Of a stretch of DNA of 64,000 nucleotides, positions 51,090-59,917 are shown one piece after another. The notes under the pieces were generated by a model. It worked only from the letters and a program-made list of their open reading frames with translations, did no database searches and was not told where the DNA came from. Numbering within the stretch: position 1 is the first letter of the stretch; each line of letters starts with the position of its first letter. A program made the translations under genes and the position numbers. Source of the stretch: Kushneria aurantia DSM 21353 (GTDB lineage: Bacteria; Pseudomonadota; Gammaproteobacteria; Pseudomonadales; Halomonadaceae); assembly GCF_000382245.1 (NCBI RefSeq), contig NZ_KB907878.1, forward strand, positions 1 through 64,000, given 5' to 3'.

Positions 51090-52499
51090 TTAACTATTGC
51101 CTGAAGACGGATTGTTGAGCATGCCCAGCTGCTGCGTCAGATAGGACTGAGTGCTGTTCATGCGCGACATGATGCTGTCGAGCTGCTGAAACTGGGTACG
51201 ATAGCGCTCGATAGTCGCCTCGATTGATTCCTTCATACGCTGACCGCGCGCCTCAAGCCGATCCTGAGCGCTCTCCAGTCCGGAAGTGGCTCTGCTAATG
51301 GCACCATCATCGGAGAGCATCTGCTCGATACGGCTATCCAGTTGCGTGGCGATACCCGGTGCCTCTTCGGTACCGGAAAAAAGTGCCCGCAGCCCATCGG
51401 GATCGTTGGCGATCGCCTCGTCGAGCTTATCCTCGTCGATTTCGAGCTGACCGCGCTTGTCGGCACTAAAGCTGGAAGAGAAGCTGATGCCGGCCTCGAA
51501 CAGGTAGTTCATGCCCTCCCCGCCTATCCGGCTATTCAGCTCGTCACGAAGACTGGACTGCAGATTGCGCACGGTGCTGTTACCGGTCAGCACTCCCCCC
51601 TTGAAATCCTCACCCTCACCGGTACTTTTGGTGGTCTTGTCGATGCTCTTGTCCATCGCGTTCCAGGCTGTGACGAAATCCTTGATAGCGGTCTTCAGAC
51701 TCTCGTCATCACGGCCCACTTCGACCCGGTTGGGAGAGTCGGCCTGCGTCGTTTCGTTCAGGGTGAGCGTGACGCCCTGGATGGCATTTTCCACGGTATT
51801 GGACTGGCTGGTAATTGCGATACCGTTGACGTTCAGTTGGGCATTCTGAGCCTGAACAGAAGTGTCCAGATTGCCGCCATTGGCGCCGAACAGGTCTGCC
51901 ATGCCACCACTGGCGGCAGAAAGCGTCGATGCGGCCTGCGTGCCCGTCTCGTTGGAGGTCAACACCAGCCGCCAGGGGGTGGCGGTATCACCCGAAGCGG
52001 CACCGCCATCGTTGACGAGTGAGGCCGTCACCCCGGCACCGGAGGCGTTGATCGCATCGCGCACTTTCGACAGGGAACTCCCCTCTTCAATGGTCACTTC
52101 ACTACCGCCGGAGAACGTCAGGGTTCCGCCCGAAAAGGTCGCATCCCTGGCGTAGCCATTATTGGTGACCTGCGACTGCGCCCTTGCCAACTGGCTCACC
52201 GTGACGTCGAAGCGACCGGCAGAGGCCGTTTCAGTCGTTTCGGCGGTCACCGCTGACCCGGTCACCTTGGCGTTGAAGGTATTGAAGACCCCGTCATCAC
52301 CGTTACTCAGCTTCTGAGCGGCGCCCTGAAATTTCTCCAGCGCCGAGGTAATCTGACCGAAAGCTGAAATCTGGGTTTTATTGGTATTGATCTGCTCTGC
52401 AATTGGCAGCAGGCGCTTCTGTTCTGAGCTTTTCAGCGAATCCAGAAGTGACTCCAGGTTAAGACCGGCACCGATACCCAGCGTTGGAATACCCGACAT
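51090..52499 (-). CDS. fliD: Filament cap protein FliD
   Basis: A 469-residue hook-associated protein 2. The start at 52499 (PTLGIGAGLNLESLLDSL) has GGGAGGA upstream. The C-terminal D0/D1 parts (E-N-A-I-Q-G-V-T-L-T-L-N, then L-T-Q-Q-L-G-M-L-N) are typical. It forms the pentameric cap that inserts flagellin. First gene of fliDST and the FliK-like and FlhB-like pair, from a sigma-28 promoter. Confidence 0.96.
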   Translation of the reverse strand: MSGIPTLGIGAGLNLESLLDSLKSSEQKRLLPIAEQINTNKTQISAFGQITSALEKFQGAAQKLSNGDDGVFNTFNAKVTGSAVTAETTETASAGRFDVTVSQLARAQSQVTNNGYARDATFSGGTLTFSGGSEVTIEEGSSLSKVRDAINASGAGVTASLVNDGGAASGDTATPWRLVLTSNETGTQAASTLSAASGGMADLFGANGGNLDTSVQAQNAQLNVNGIAITSQSNTVENAIQGVTLTLNETTQADSPNRVEVGRDDESLKTAIKDFVTAWNAMDKSIDKTTKSTGEGEDFKGGVLTGNSTVRNLQSSLRDELNSRIGGEGMNYLFEAGISFSSSFSADKRGQLEIDEDKLDEAIANDPDGLRALFSGTEEAPGIATQLDSRIEQMLSDDGAISRATSGLESAQDRLEARGQRMKESIEATIERYRTQFQQLDSIMSRMNSTQSYLTQQLGMLNNPSSGNS

Positions 52500-52564
52500 T
52501 TTAAAATCCTCCCAAAGCGGCACTAAACGTGAAAGTGGCGTCAATGAACCATCTGTTGCCTACC

Positions 52565-52591
52565 CTATCGGCAGAAGGCGGCGAAGGTTTA
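52565..52591 (-). promoter_or_regulatory. Sigma-28 (FliA) promoter of fliD
   Basis: Read on the minus strand: TAAA (52591-52588), 15 bases, then GCCGATAG (52572-52565), 7 of 8 to the consensus. It ends 65 bases before the fliD ATG. Confidence 0.75.
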
Positions 52592-52632
52592 CAGCCAGCG
52601 CGATTTTTTTCACGCTTCGTCCCTCTTCTGCG

Positions 52633-52970
52633 CACCGGCGTCGACTCGACCAGCCGAGCGTATAACGCTTCGCTGCCCAGCGCCACGAGGGCGGGGTTAA
52701 TCAGCGTATCGCGGCGGTTGTAATCGATCGCCGGGCCGGGTGTAGCGCTTTCCACGTCCAGCCGACACAGCATACCGCCCGCCCTCTCAACGATGATCTG
52801 CCCCGCAGCAGTGTCCCGCTCGCAGGTAGGACCAAAGCGCGGATAGCCGTCAGCATTACCTTAGGCAATACGACAGAATTCAAGCAAGCTGCCCAGACCC
52901 TGCCACTGCCAGGGCAACAGCCTCCGTCGGTAATACGGACGCGATGTGAACGGTCGCCAACAAACGCGAA
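52633..52970 (-). pseudogene. cysQ: cysQ remnant (3'(2'),5'-bisphosphate nucleotidase), truncated and disrupted
   Basis: On the minus strand the residues GLGSLLEFCRIA, a TAA stop, then GNADGYPRFGPTCERDTAAG, A-G-G and YNRRDTLINPALVALG follow the last third of CysQ, an inositol-monophosphatase-type enzyme. The stop (near 52860) replaces the conserved Glu of the family's A-E-G. Upstream, an R-S-H segment (V-G-D-R-S-H) typical of CysQ is in another frame, so a frameshift has also occurred. The first ~150 residues, including the metal-binding D-P-L-D-G-T motif, are missing. Nothing else with a clear identity is in 52592-53145. Confidence 0.7.
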
Positions 52971-53145
52971 CGAGTTGCTCGCTATGCCATAGGGGCAGAG
53001 TGAGTTGGGCAACCGCGCTCGCTGCGATAAACCTCCATGACGACATCTGAAAGTTTTACAAGCTCTGCATTGACATCCCGGGAGCGCTTGAAGCTCGCTG
53101 TTCGGCACCACCGCTGGTTACATTATATTTCTCGGTATCTGTCAA

Positions 53146-53181
53146 CAAAAACCCCGAACACTTCGAAAGTGTCCGGGGTGT
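53146..53181 (-). terminator. Rho-independent terminator after mvaT
   Basis: On the minus strand, a CCCCGGACACTT stem with its partner AAGTGTTCGGGG (one mismatch) is followed by TTTTTG, about 100 bases after the mvaT stop. Confidence 0.8.
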
Positions 53182-53285
53182 ACAGGATGGCTCAACTGCT
53201 GCCAAAGGCCGTGGAAAACCAATTATTTTTTGGCAGCGCAGCACGAGCAAACTCTCATTCGGCCTGTATCAGGCACAAACAGCGA

Positions 53286-53669
53286 TTATTCGGTTCGCTC
53301 AAGCCACTGTTCGACCGTATCGTTACCGTACTGCTCTTTCCACGCCTTGAGCGTTTTCTGATTGCCGCCGCGGGTTTCTACAACCTCACCGTTGTGAGGA
53401 TTGCGATAGATCTTGAGCTTGCGCTTGCGCCGACCACCGGACTGAGCCGAAGCCGATGTTCCACCGCGGCTACCGGTCTGCTCGGCGCCGGGATCGAGGA
53501 TGGAGATAACTTCAGCAGAAGACTTGTTGTGCTCCTGCATCAGGTTTTCAAGCTTCTGCTTGAACTCCAGCTCCCCCTGCAGGCGTTGATCCTGTTCCAG
53601 CTGCTGCAACTCATCCCGAAGTTGCTTGAGCAGCTGCTCTTTTTTCATGTATTCGTTCAGCAGGGACAT
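53286..53669 (-). CDS. mvaT: MvaT-family H-NS-like nucleoid protein
   Basis: A 127-residue protein. The N-terminal coiled coil (residues 1-55, SLLNEYMKKEQLLKQLRDEL) is for oligomerisation. After a flexible linker the C-terminal DNA-binding domain has K-I-Y-R-N-P-H-N-G-E-V-V-E-T-R-G-G-N-Q-K-T-L-K-A-W-K, with the G-N pair (102-103) that inserts in the AT-rich minor groove. MvaT proteins silence foreign AT-rich genes. Known mainly from Pseudomonas and relatives. Confidence 0.92.
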   Translation of the reverse strand: MSLLNEYMKKEQLLKQLRDELQQLEQDQRLQGELEFKQKLENLMQEHNKSSAEVISILDPGAEQTGSRGGTSASAQSGGRRKRKLKIYRNPHNGEVVETRGGNQKTLKAWKEQYGNDTVEQWLERTE

Positions 53670-54006
53670 TCCGACTACCTCTTCCGTAGAACTCTGGATG
53701 ACGTTTCAAAAACGGCTCGAATCACACGTTTTTCGAAGTCTGTTGAGACACCGATCAAGATTATATGACAAGACCCGTTTTTTTTAAAGCAGAAACCTTC
53801 AGCATTAAAGCAAAGTACCGCGTGGCTCGTGGCAGGCCACTCTGTTGATGCGGGCCAGAAGAAATAACGTAGATTGTACACCCGGCGCTGGCGCAGCGTG
53901 GTGACCCGAAATCGATAAAATTATAGACTGAGGCTATAGCACTTCTCCTATATTGGTTATTGCAGATCCCATGCTCGCAATGCTGATTTCAATATTTTGA
54001 AAAATG
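53670..54006. other. AT-rich region between mvaT and dinB
   Basis: About 340 bases with no gene, divergent promoters expected for mvaT (-) and dinB (+). It is notably AT-rich from 53700 to 54000, and so a possible site of MvaT autoregulation. No LexA-box (CTG-N10-CAG) was found. Confidence 0.45.
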
Positions 54007-54050
54007 CCGCCCCGTGTCGCTATTGCTATAGCGAAGCGCTGCCGGGGCGG
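54007..54050 (+). promoter_or_regulatory. Two-tier hairpin in the dinB leader
   Basis: CCGCCCCG (54007-54014) pairs exactly with CGGGGCGG (54043-54050). Inside it TCGCTAT (54017-54023) pairs with ATAGCGA (54028-54034) around a TGCT loop. It lies 50 bases before the chosen dinB ATG and 5 bases before an alternative in-frame ATG (54056), so it could control initiation; no T-run follows, so it is not a simple terminator. Confidence 0.55.
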
Positions 54051-54100
54051 ATACCATGAGATCATGGACATTTATACAGCCTTTGGCCGACCGCAACGCT

Positions 54101-55168
54101 ATGCGCAAGATCCTTCACGCCGACTGTGACTGCTTCTATGCCGCTGTCGAAATGCGCGACGACCCGAAGCTTGCCGACATACCGCTGGCGGTTGGCGCAA
54201 GCGTTGACAAGCGGGGCGTGGTCGCCACCTGCAACTATCCGGCACGCGCTTTCGGCATCCGCTCGGCCATGCCCATGGCCCGAGCCATGCGCCTGTGCCC
54301 TCACCTGCACCGCATCAGCCCCGACTTCGACAAGTACCGCCGGGTTTCCGCTGACATCCAGTCGATCTTTCGCGTTCTTACACCGATTATCGAGCCTCTG
54401 TCGCTGGACGAGGCCTTTCTGGATGTCACCGACGTCAACCATTTCAGAGGCAGCGCCACCTGGATGGCCAGGTGGCTGAAAGACGAGGTACGCCGCCAGG
54501 TAGGTATCACACTATCGGTAGGGGTGGCGCCCAACAAGTTCCTTGCCAAGATCGCCAGCGACTGGAACAAGCCGGACGGTCTTTGCGTTATCACCCCGAA
54601 TCAGGTCGATAGCTTTATCGAAACGCTACCCGTCGACCGACTGCACGGCGTCGGCCCGGCGACTGCAGGCAAGCTGAAGGCGCGTGGCATCGAGACCTGC
54701 CGCGATCTCGCGACGCTCAGTCTGTCTGCCCTGATGGATGACTTCGGCAAATTCGGCGTGCGCCTGCATGAACTGGCACGCGGTATCGACGAACGGCCGG
54801 TAAAAATCGAGCGTGAGCGTAAATCCATCAGCGTTGAAAATACCTTCGATCATGATCTGCCGGATATGGCCGAGTGCCGCGAGCATATCGTGGCGCTGGT
54901 CGAGCGGCTGGAAGATCGCATCGCACGCTATCAGCACCCGGCACTCAACAAACTGTTCGTCAAGGTACGCTTTGACGACTTCTCCATTACGACTCTTGAA
55001 ACGGCGGGGCAAACGCCGGCACTGGACCAGTTCCTGCCGCTTTTCGATGAAGCATGGCAGCGCGCCGCGCGTCCGGTGCGCCTGCTGGGCGTGGGCGTGC
55101 GACTGGTTTCCGAGGATGCGCGCCGCCAGCTGGGACTTTTCGAGCCTGCCAACCCCGACGACAACTGA
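54101..55168 (+). CDS. dinB: DNA polymerase IV (DinB)
   Basis: A 355-residue Y-family translesion polymerase. Catalytic residues D8, D103 and E104 (EPLSLDEAFLDVT) sit at the same numbers as in E. coli. The helix-hairpin-helix region (V-D-R-L-H-G-V-G-P-A-T-A-G-K-L) and little-finger domain are complete. The ATG at 54101 matches the MRKI-x-H-x-D family start; an in-frame ATG at 54056 would add 15 residues. Convergent with purU, 12 bases apart. Confidence 0.95.
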   Translation: MRKILHADCDCFYAAVEMRDDPKLADIPLAVGASVDKRGVVATCNYPARAFGIRSAMPMARAMRLCPHLHRISPDFDKYRRVSADIQSIFRVLTPIIEPLSLDEAFLDVTDVNHFRGSATWMARWLKDEVRRQVGITLSVGVAPNKFLAKIASDWNKPDGLCVITPNQVDSFIETLPVDRLHGVGPATAGKLKARGIETCRDLATLSLSALMDDFGKFGVRLHELARGIDERPVKIERERKSISVENTFDHDLPDMAECREHIVALVERLEDRIARYQHPALNKLFVKVRFDDFSITTLETAGQTPALDQFLPLFDEAWQRAARPVRLLGVGVRLVSEDARRQLGLFEPANPDDN

Positions 55169-55180
55169 CCCGGGGCAGAT

Positions 55181-56035
55181 TCAGGCGAAGACCACCGTTC
55201 GGTTGCCGTCGATCAACACCCGGTCCTGTAGATGCCAGCGCACACCGCGGGCCAGCACGGCCTTTTCGATATCCCGCCCCAGTCGCACCAGATCGCCGGC
55301 CGTATGGCAGTGCGTTACACGCTGAATGTCCTGCTCGATAATGGGGCCGGCATCAAGATCCTCGGTCACGTAGTGACAGGTGGCACCGATCAGCTTGACG
55401 CCACGTTCGTGCGCCTGGTGATAGGGTCTGGCACCGGCAAAGGACGGCAGAAAGCTGTGGTGGATATTGATGATACGCCCGCTGTAGCGACGGCACAGCG
55501 CGGGAGGAATGATCTGCATATAGCGCGCCAGTACCAGCGTATCCGCCCCGCTCTCCTCCACCAGTCGCTCGATCGCAGCAAACGCCTCGTCGCGGTTTTC
55601 GCCGCCAACCGGCACATGGTGCCAATCGAGGCCATGCCACTCGACCAGCGACCTCATCTCTTCGTGATTGGAGATTACGCCGACGATATCGCACTCCAGC
55701 TCACCGGCCGTCCAGCGATAGAGAAGGTCCACCAGACAGTGTGACTCCTTCGATACCAGGATCATCAGCCGACGCCGGCGCTCTTCTCCATCGCGCCAGC
55801 GCCACTGCATCTCGAATGCATCGGCAATGGGCTCGAAATCACGACGGAAGGTGGCACTGTCGACCGTCATCGCCCGGGCATCCACCTCGTAGCGCATGAA
55901 AAAGCGCCCCGACTCCAGGTCGGAGTGCTGATTGGCCTCGGTGATCGAGCCGCCCTTGTCGGCGATGAAGGAGGAGACACGGGCAACGATACCCAGACGA
56001 TCGGGACAGGTAACCACCAGACGACAGAAAGACAT
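55181..56035 (-). CDS. purU: Formyltetrahydrofolate deformylase PurU
   Basis: A 284-residue enzyme that splits 10-formyl-THF into THF and formate. An N-terminal ACT domain (residues ~3-85) precedes the formyltransferase-type catalytic domain with N-I-H-H-S-F-L-P-S-F and the G-A-T-C-H-Y-V-T-E-D-L-D-A-G-P-I-I block, holding the Asn-His-Asp triad. The ATG at 56035 is used; a GTG three codons upstream is possible. Divergent from the RNase J-like gene. Confidence 0.95.
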   Translation of the reverse strand: MSFCRLVVTCPDRLGIVARVSSFIADKGGSITEANQHSDLESGRFFMRYEVDARAMTVDSATFRRDFEPIADAFEMQWRWRDGEERRRRLMILVSKESHCLVDLLYRWTAGELECDIVGVISNHEEMRSLVEWHGLDWHHVPVGGENRDEAFAAIERLVEESGADTLVLARYMQIIPPALCRRYSGRIINIHHSFLPSFAGARPYHQAHERGVKLIGATCHYVTEDLDAGPIIEQDIQRVTHCHTAGDLVRLGRDIEKAVLARGVRWHLQDRVLIDGNRTVVFA

Positions 56036-56169
56036 GGCCTTCACAGTGTTTGTTGAACGGGAACTTTGATAAGCAGGAATTGTAGCGAATTCAGTTGCTT
56101 TTGGGCACGCTTCGTTGTGGCTGCAACATGCGTTGCGTATAGTTGAAACAAACCCTGATCGGATCCGTC

Positions 56170-57810
56170 ATGGCACAGACACGCGTACATATTCGTCCAC
56201 GCCGCCGCTCCGAACTGGAAATCATCCCTCTCGGCGGCTGCGGCGAGATCGGCATGAACCTGACGCTCTACGGATTCGAGTCGCGCTGGATCATCGTCGA
56301 CTGTGGCATGACGATCCGCCAGGATCTACCCGACACGCCGCTGCAGCTGCCCGATATCGAAGCGCTCGCTGAACGCGATATTCATCCCGAGGCACTGATA
56401 CTGACGCACGGCCATGAAGATCATCTCGGCGCGCTGGGGTGGCTCTGGCCGCGTCTGGGCTGCCCGATCCATGCCACGCCACTGGCAGCAGGGCTGGCGC
56501 GGCAGAAACTGGTTGAAAAGGGCCTGGCGACCGGTGCCCTTCGGGTATTTCAGCCCGGCGATGCTTTCGAGGCCGGCCCCTTCTCGATCACCACCATGGC
56601 GGTTACCCACTCCATTCCGGAGAGCGTTTCGCTGCTGCTGGAGGTCGACCGTCACCGCGTGCTGCATACCGGTGACTGGAAACTCGACCCCGAGCCACTG
56701 ATCGGCCCGGCCACTCGGCAGGATGATTTCACCGCCATCGCGCCGGTCGATCTTCTGGTGGGCGACTCCACCAACGCGCATACAGAAGGCTGGTCGCGCA
56801 GCGAAAGTGAAGTGGCGGGCACTCTTGCGCAGGCGCTCGAAGGTCTCGAGGGGCGCGTGGTGATCAGCTGCTTTGCCAGCAACCTGGCCCGTATTCGCGC
56901 TATCGGCCGGGCGGCCACTCGCCAGCATCGCCGCATCGCGCTGCTGGGGCGGGCGATGGAGAAAATGGTGCGGCTGGGGCGTGAACTGGGCTATCTCGAC
57001 GATTTCCCCGAGCCGGTGCCACTTTCGGATATCGGCTACCTGCCTCGCAAGGAAATTCTATTGCTCGCCACCGGCAGTCAGGGCGAGCCGCGCGCCGCCC
57101 TGTCGCGGCTGGCGATCAACCAGCATCCGGTCGTCGAGATCGAGCACGGAGATTGCGTCCTTTTCTCCTCCCGCACCATCCCCGGCAACGAAGAGGCGGT
57201 CGAGCGACTCAAACACGCTTTTCGTCGTCAGGGCGCCAGCGTACTGAGCGAGGACAATCTTGCCGGTCTGCACGCTTCGGGCCATCCCGCACGCGAAGAG
57301 CTGCGCCGCTTGTATGGCTGGCTACGTCCTCGACATCTACTGCCGGTGCATGGAGAGCAAGCCCATCAGCAGGCCCATGCTTCGCTAGCAAAAGAGCTGG
57401 GTATCGGCATCGATCTACTACCGCAAAACGGGCAACACATACAGTGGAACGGCAAGCGTCTACAGCTTGCCGAACAGTGGACGCTCTCCCCGCAGCTGGT
57501 TTCCCAGCGTCGCCGTCAACATCGTGATGACAGGCGTCACGATGCCACTGTGCTGGTGGTGCCGGTCTCCCGCGAGCCCGATAGCGAGCGCTGGACACGC
57601 ATCGGCCGGCTGATGATCGACAGCAGCATTGATGCCTTTATCGATGAACGAACCCTGGGCGATTGGGTCGATCGTACCCTCGAAGCTCTGGAAGCGCCCT
57701 CGACCAACGAACTCTCCCACCGTCTCGAAGAGCACGCAACGCACTGGCTACAGGAGCATTTGCGCCACTCATCGAAAGTGGTGGTGGATGTGGTCGACGC
57801 CACACCCTGA
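56170..57810 (+). CDS. rnj: RNase J-family metallo-beta-lactamase ribonuclease
   Basis: A 546-residue protein with the RNase J pattern. It has P-L-G-G-C-G-E-I-G-M-N at the start, zinc motif H80-G-H-E-D-H85, the central beta-CASP region (VGDSTNAHTEGWSRSES, S-C-F-A-S-N-L-A-R-I), and H-A-S-G-H-P then L-L-P-V-H-G-E. RNase J degrades RNA 5'-to-3' and is best known from Firmicutes and other phyla; RNase E dominates in most Gammaproteobacteria. Length is like B. subtilis RNase J1. The ATG at 56170 was preferred to a TTG at 56143; neither has a strong ribosome-binding site. Confidence 0.85.
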   Translation: MAQTRVHIRPRRRSELEIIPLGGCGEIGMNLTLYGFESRWIIVDCGMTIRQDLPDTPLQLPDIEALAERDIHPEALILTHGHEDHLGALGWLWPRLGCPIHATPLAAGLARQKLVEKGLATGALRVFQPGDAFEAGPFSITTMAVTHSIPESVSLLLEVDRHRVLHTGDWKLDPEPLIGPATRQDDFTAIAPVDLLVGDSTNAHTEGWSRSESEVAGTLAQALEGLEGRVVISCFASNLARIRAIGRAATRQHRRIALLGRAMEKMVRLGRELGYLDDFPEPVPLSDIGYLPRKEILLLATGSQGEPRAALSRLAINQHPVVEIEHGDCVLFSSRTIPGNEEAVERLKHAFRRQGASVLSEDNLAGLHASGHPAREELRRLYGWLRPRHLLPVHGEQAHQQAHASLAKELGIGIDLLPQNGQHIQWNGKRLQLAEQWTLSPQLVSQRRRQHRDDRRHDATVLVVPVSREPDSERWTRIGRLMIDSSIDAFIDERTLGDWVDRTLEALEAPSTNELSHRLEEHATHWLQEHLRHSSKVVVDVVDATP

Positions 57811-57869
57811 TACGATGCGAAGCTGGCCAGGCTTTCCTTGCCGCAGCCGGTCTGCGACGACGTTGCGAT

Positions 57870-57904
57870 TAAAAAAACAGGCGGTGCCTACTGGCACCGC
57901 CTGC
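57870..57904 (-). terminator. Strong terminator after the H-NS-like gene
   Basis: A perfect 11-bp stem (CAGGCGGTGCC with its complement) and a 4-base loop, followed on the minus strand by seven T. It lies about 50 bases after the H-NS-like gene stop and 60 bases after the converging RNase J-like gene. Confidence 0.92.
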
Positions 57905-57954
57905 TTCATTGCGGCGTAGTGTATAGCGCCGCCCAACGCCCTCGCCGAACCGGC

Positions 57955-58263
57955 TTACCCCTGTTCGCTACCACTGCCCTTGGGCGGACGGCCGCGCCGC
58001 TTGCGGGGTTGATCGCCACCCACCAGGTCATTGACCGACAGGCCGGCATCGCTCATCGCCGCGCGGATTTCGGCAAGCTTTTTCTCCTTTTGCGCCTCTT
58101 CCTGCTGACGCTGACGCTCTTCATCGTGCTTTTGCGCCATGACCTCGTTGATGATTTCGGAGAGCTTGCCAAGCTGCTCCATGCTCAATTGGCGTGCTGC
58201 CGCTCTGGCAACGTTCTTGTTACGGGCAATTTTTTCGAGAGTTTCGCTCGACTCGTTTGACAT
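57955..58263 (-). CDS. H-NS-like oligomerisation domain with AT-hook tail
   Basis: A 102-residue protein. Residues ~8-80 are a charged coiled coil that resembles the H-NS N-terminal oligomerisation domain (ARQLSMEQLGKLSEIINEV, then EKKLAEIRAAMSDAGLSVNDL). The usual H-NS DNA-binding domain is replaced by a short basic tail K-R-R-G-R-P-P-K-G (residues 88-96), an AT-hook type motif for AT-rich minor grooves. It may be a nucleoid-associated silencer or a modulator of other H-NS proteins. The gene has its own strong terminator, so it looks intact, not truncated. Confidence 0.75.
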   Translation of the reverse strand: MSNESSETLEKIARNKNVARAAARQLSMEQLGKLSEIINEVMAQKHDEERQRQQEEAQKEKKLAEIRAAMSDAGLSVNDLVGGDQPRKRRGRPPKGSGSEQG

Positions 58264-58454
58264 GAAACGCTTCCTTTTGCGGTCGACTTAACATGACTCA
58301 CATTATATACAACCGACGGCAGTTATCAATTTCGCCGAATCCCTTCTACAAAAATGGCCGGTTAATAGCGGCCAGAGAGTGCCGTTTTCAATGCCGATTG
58401 CGGGCAGCCAATGTATAAAGCAGGGAATTTTCAACGACAGATTGCCATAACGGC

Positions 58455-59444
58455 TCAGCCGCCTGTCATGTTCATGAAACGTACGATCTGCACATCACCG
58501 TCGGTTGTGAAGTGGTGGCGATGCGGCTTGAGCGACATGGCATCGCGGATGTGCTGCTTGAGCGGCTCGATGTCGCTTGGGTGTTCGCGAATCACAGCGC
58601 GCAGATCGGTGGAGTGCTCATTGCCCAGACACAGCAGTAGACGCCCTTCACAGGTCACTCGAACCCGGTTGCAGCTGTCGCAGAAGTTATGACTGTGCGG
58701 CGATATGAAGCCGATTCGCGAATCGCTGTCGGCCATTCGATAATAGCGTGACGGTCCACCCGATTTTTCCGCAGAATGCAGCAGCGGATAGCGACTTTCG
58801 ATAATCTCGCGAACGTCGTCGCTGGAGCAGAAAGTCTCCGCACGGCCGTGGTCGGAGACATCACCCAGCGGCATCTCTTCGATGAAACTGATATCGAGCC
58901 CCTCGTGCCGCGCAAATTCGACCAGATCGAGCACTTCGTCGTCATTGCGGCCCTTGAGAATCACCGCATTGAGCTTTATGCGCTCAAAGCCCGCTTCTTT
59001 CGCGGCGCGGATGCCGTCAAGCACACGCTCGAGACTTCCCGTTCGCGTCAGTGCCCTGAAGCGCTCCGGGTCAAGAGAGTCGAGACTGATATTGAGTCGC
59101 TGCATGCCGGCACGACGTAGAGTAGCCGCATGACGACGCAGTTGGGCACCGTTGGTGGTCATGGTGAAATCGTGCAGACCGTCGAGCTGGCCGATATTTT
59201 CCACCAGCTCGCCAATGTTGCGCCTGACCAGCGGCTCCCCGCCGGTCAGACGAATCCTGTCCACACCAAGCTCGGTAAAGGCTCGCGCCACCATGGTCAG
59301 CTCCTCGATAGAGAGGACCTGGTCACGCGGCAAAAAGGTCATCTCTTCGCTCATGCAGTACACGCAGCGAAAATCGCAGCGATCGGTCACGGAGATACGC
59401 ACATAGCGAATGCTGCGATTAAAGTCATCAATCAGTTCGGTCAT
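58455..59444 (-). CDS. moaA: GTP 3',8-cyclase MoaA
   Basis: A 329-residue radical-SAM enzyme, first step of molybdenum cofactor synthesis. The N-terminal cluster Cys are 23, 27 and 30 (CDFRCVYC). The C-terminal cluster is in [20 protein letters not shown], and the protein ends in Gly-Gly. The ATG at 59444 overlaps moaE by 4 bases; a longer frame running back inside moaE is a shadow. Last gene of the Moco operon. Confidence 0.97.
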   Translation of the reverse strand: MTELIDDFNRSIRYVRISVTDRCDFRCVYCMSEEMTFLPRDQVLSIEELTMVARAFTELGVDRIRLTGGEPLVRRNIGELVENIGQLDGLHDFTMTTNGAQLRRHAATLRRAGMQRLNISLDSLDPERFRALTRTGSLERVLDGIRAAKEAGFERIKLNAVILKGRNDDEVLDLVEFARHEGLDISFIEEMPLGDVSDHGRAETFCSSDDVREIIESRYPLLHSAEKSGGPSRYYRMADSDSRIGFISPHSHNFCDSCNRVRVTCEGRLLLCLGNEHSTDLRAVIREHPSDIEPLKQHIRDAMSLKPHRHHFTTDGDVQIVRFMNMTGG

Positions 59445-59893
59445 GTCTGCTCCCAGCGTGACAGCGACGCCAGATCGCTGCCACGCTCGCGGACCCAGTA
59501 CGCCCCGCTGGCGGTATGTTCTTTTTTCCAGAAGGGTGCCCGGATTTTCAGATAATCCATAATAAAGGCGCAGGCATCGAAAGCGTCCTGACGATGCGAA
59601 CTGGCCGTCAGAACCGCTACGATATTGTCGCCCGGCACCATGTAGCCAATACGGTGCACCACCAGCGCTCTTTCGATACGCCAACGCGACTGTGCCTGCT
59701 CGACAATCGAACCCAGCGCTTTTTCAGTCATACCGGGATAGTGTTCAAGCGTCAGCGCCTGAACATCGGGCGATTCGTTGAAGTCGCGTACGCGACCGAT
59801 AAAGCTGACCACGGCACCCAGCGATGTGCTCTCACCTGCCACTCGCTCGTGCAGTTCACCGATATCGAAAGGCTGCTGCTGTATAATGATCAT
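59441..59893 (-). CDS. moaE: Molybdopterin synthase large subunit MoaE
   Basis: A 150-residue protein that, with MoaD, inserts sulfur into precursor Z. Motifs include [31 protein letters not shown] and the active-site Lys in [16 protein letters not shown] precedes the ATG. Twenty-four bases after moaCD. Confidence 0.97.
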   Translation of the reverse strand: MIIIQQQPFDIGELHERVAGESTSLGAVVSFIGRVRDFNESPDVQALTLEHYPGMTEKALGSIVEQAQSRWRIERALVVHRIGYMVPGDNIVAVLTASSHRQDAFDACAFIMDYLKIRAPFWKKEHTASGAYWVRERGSDLASLSRWEQT

Positions 59894-59917
59894 GCTCGAG
59901 CTCCTCCGACGGCGCTA

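Noticed and set aside
53037-53768. 243-residue + strand frame over mvaT
   Set aside because: Antisense to a clear MvaT gene with its own terminator.
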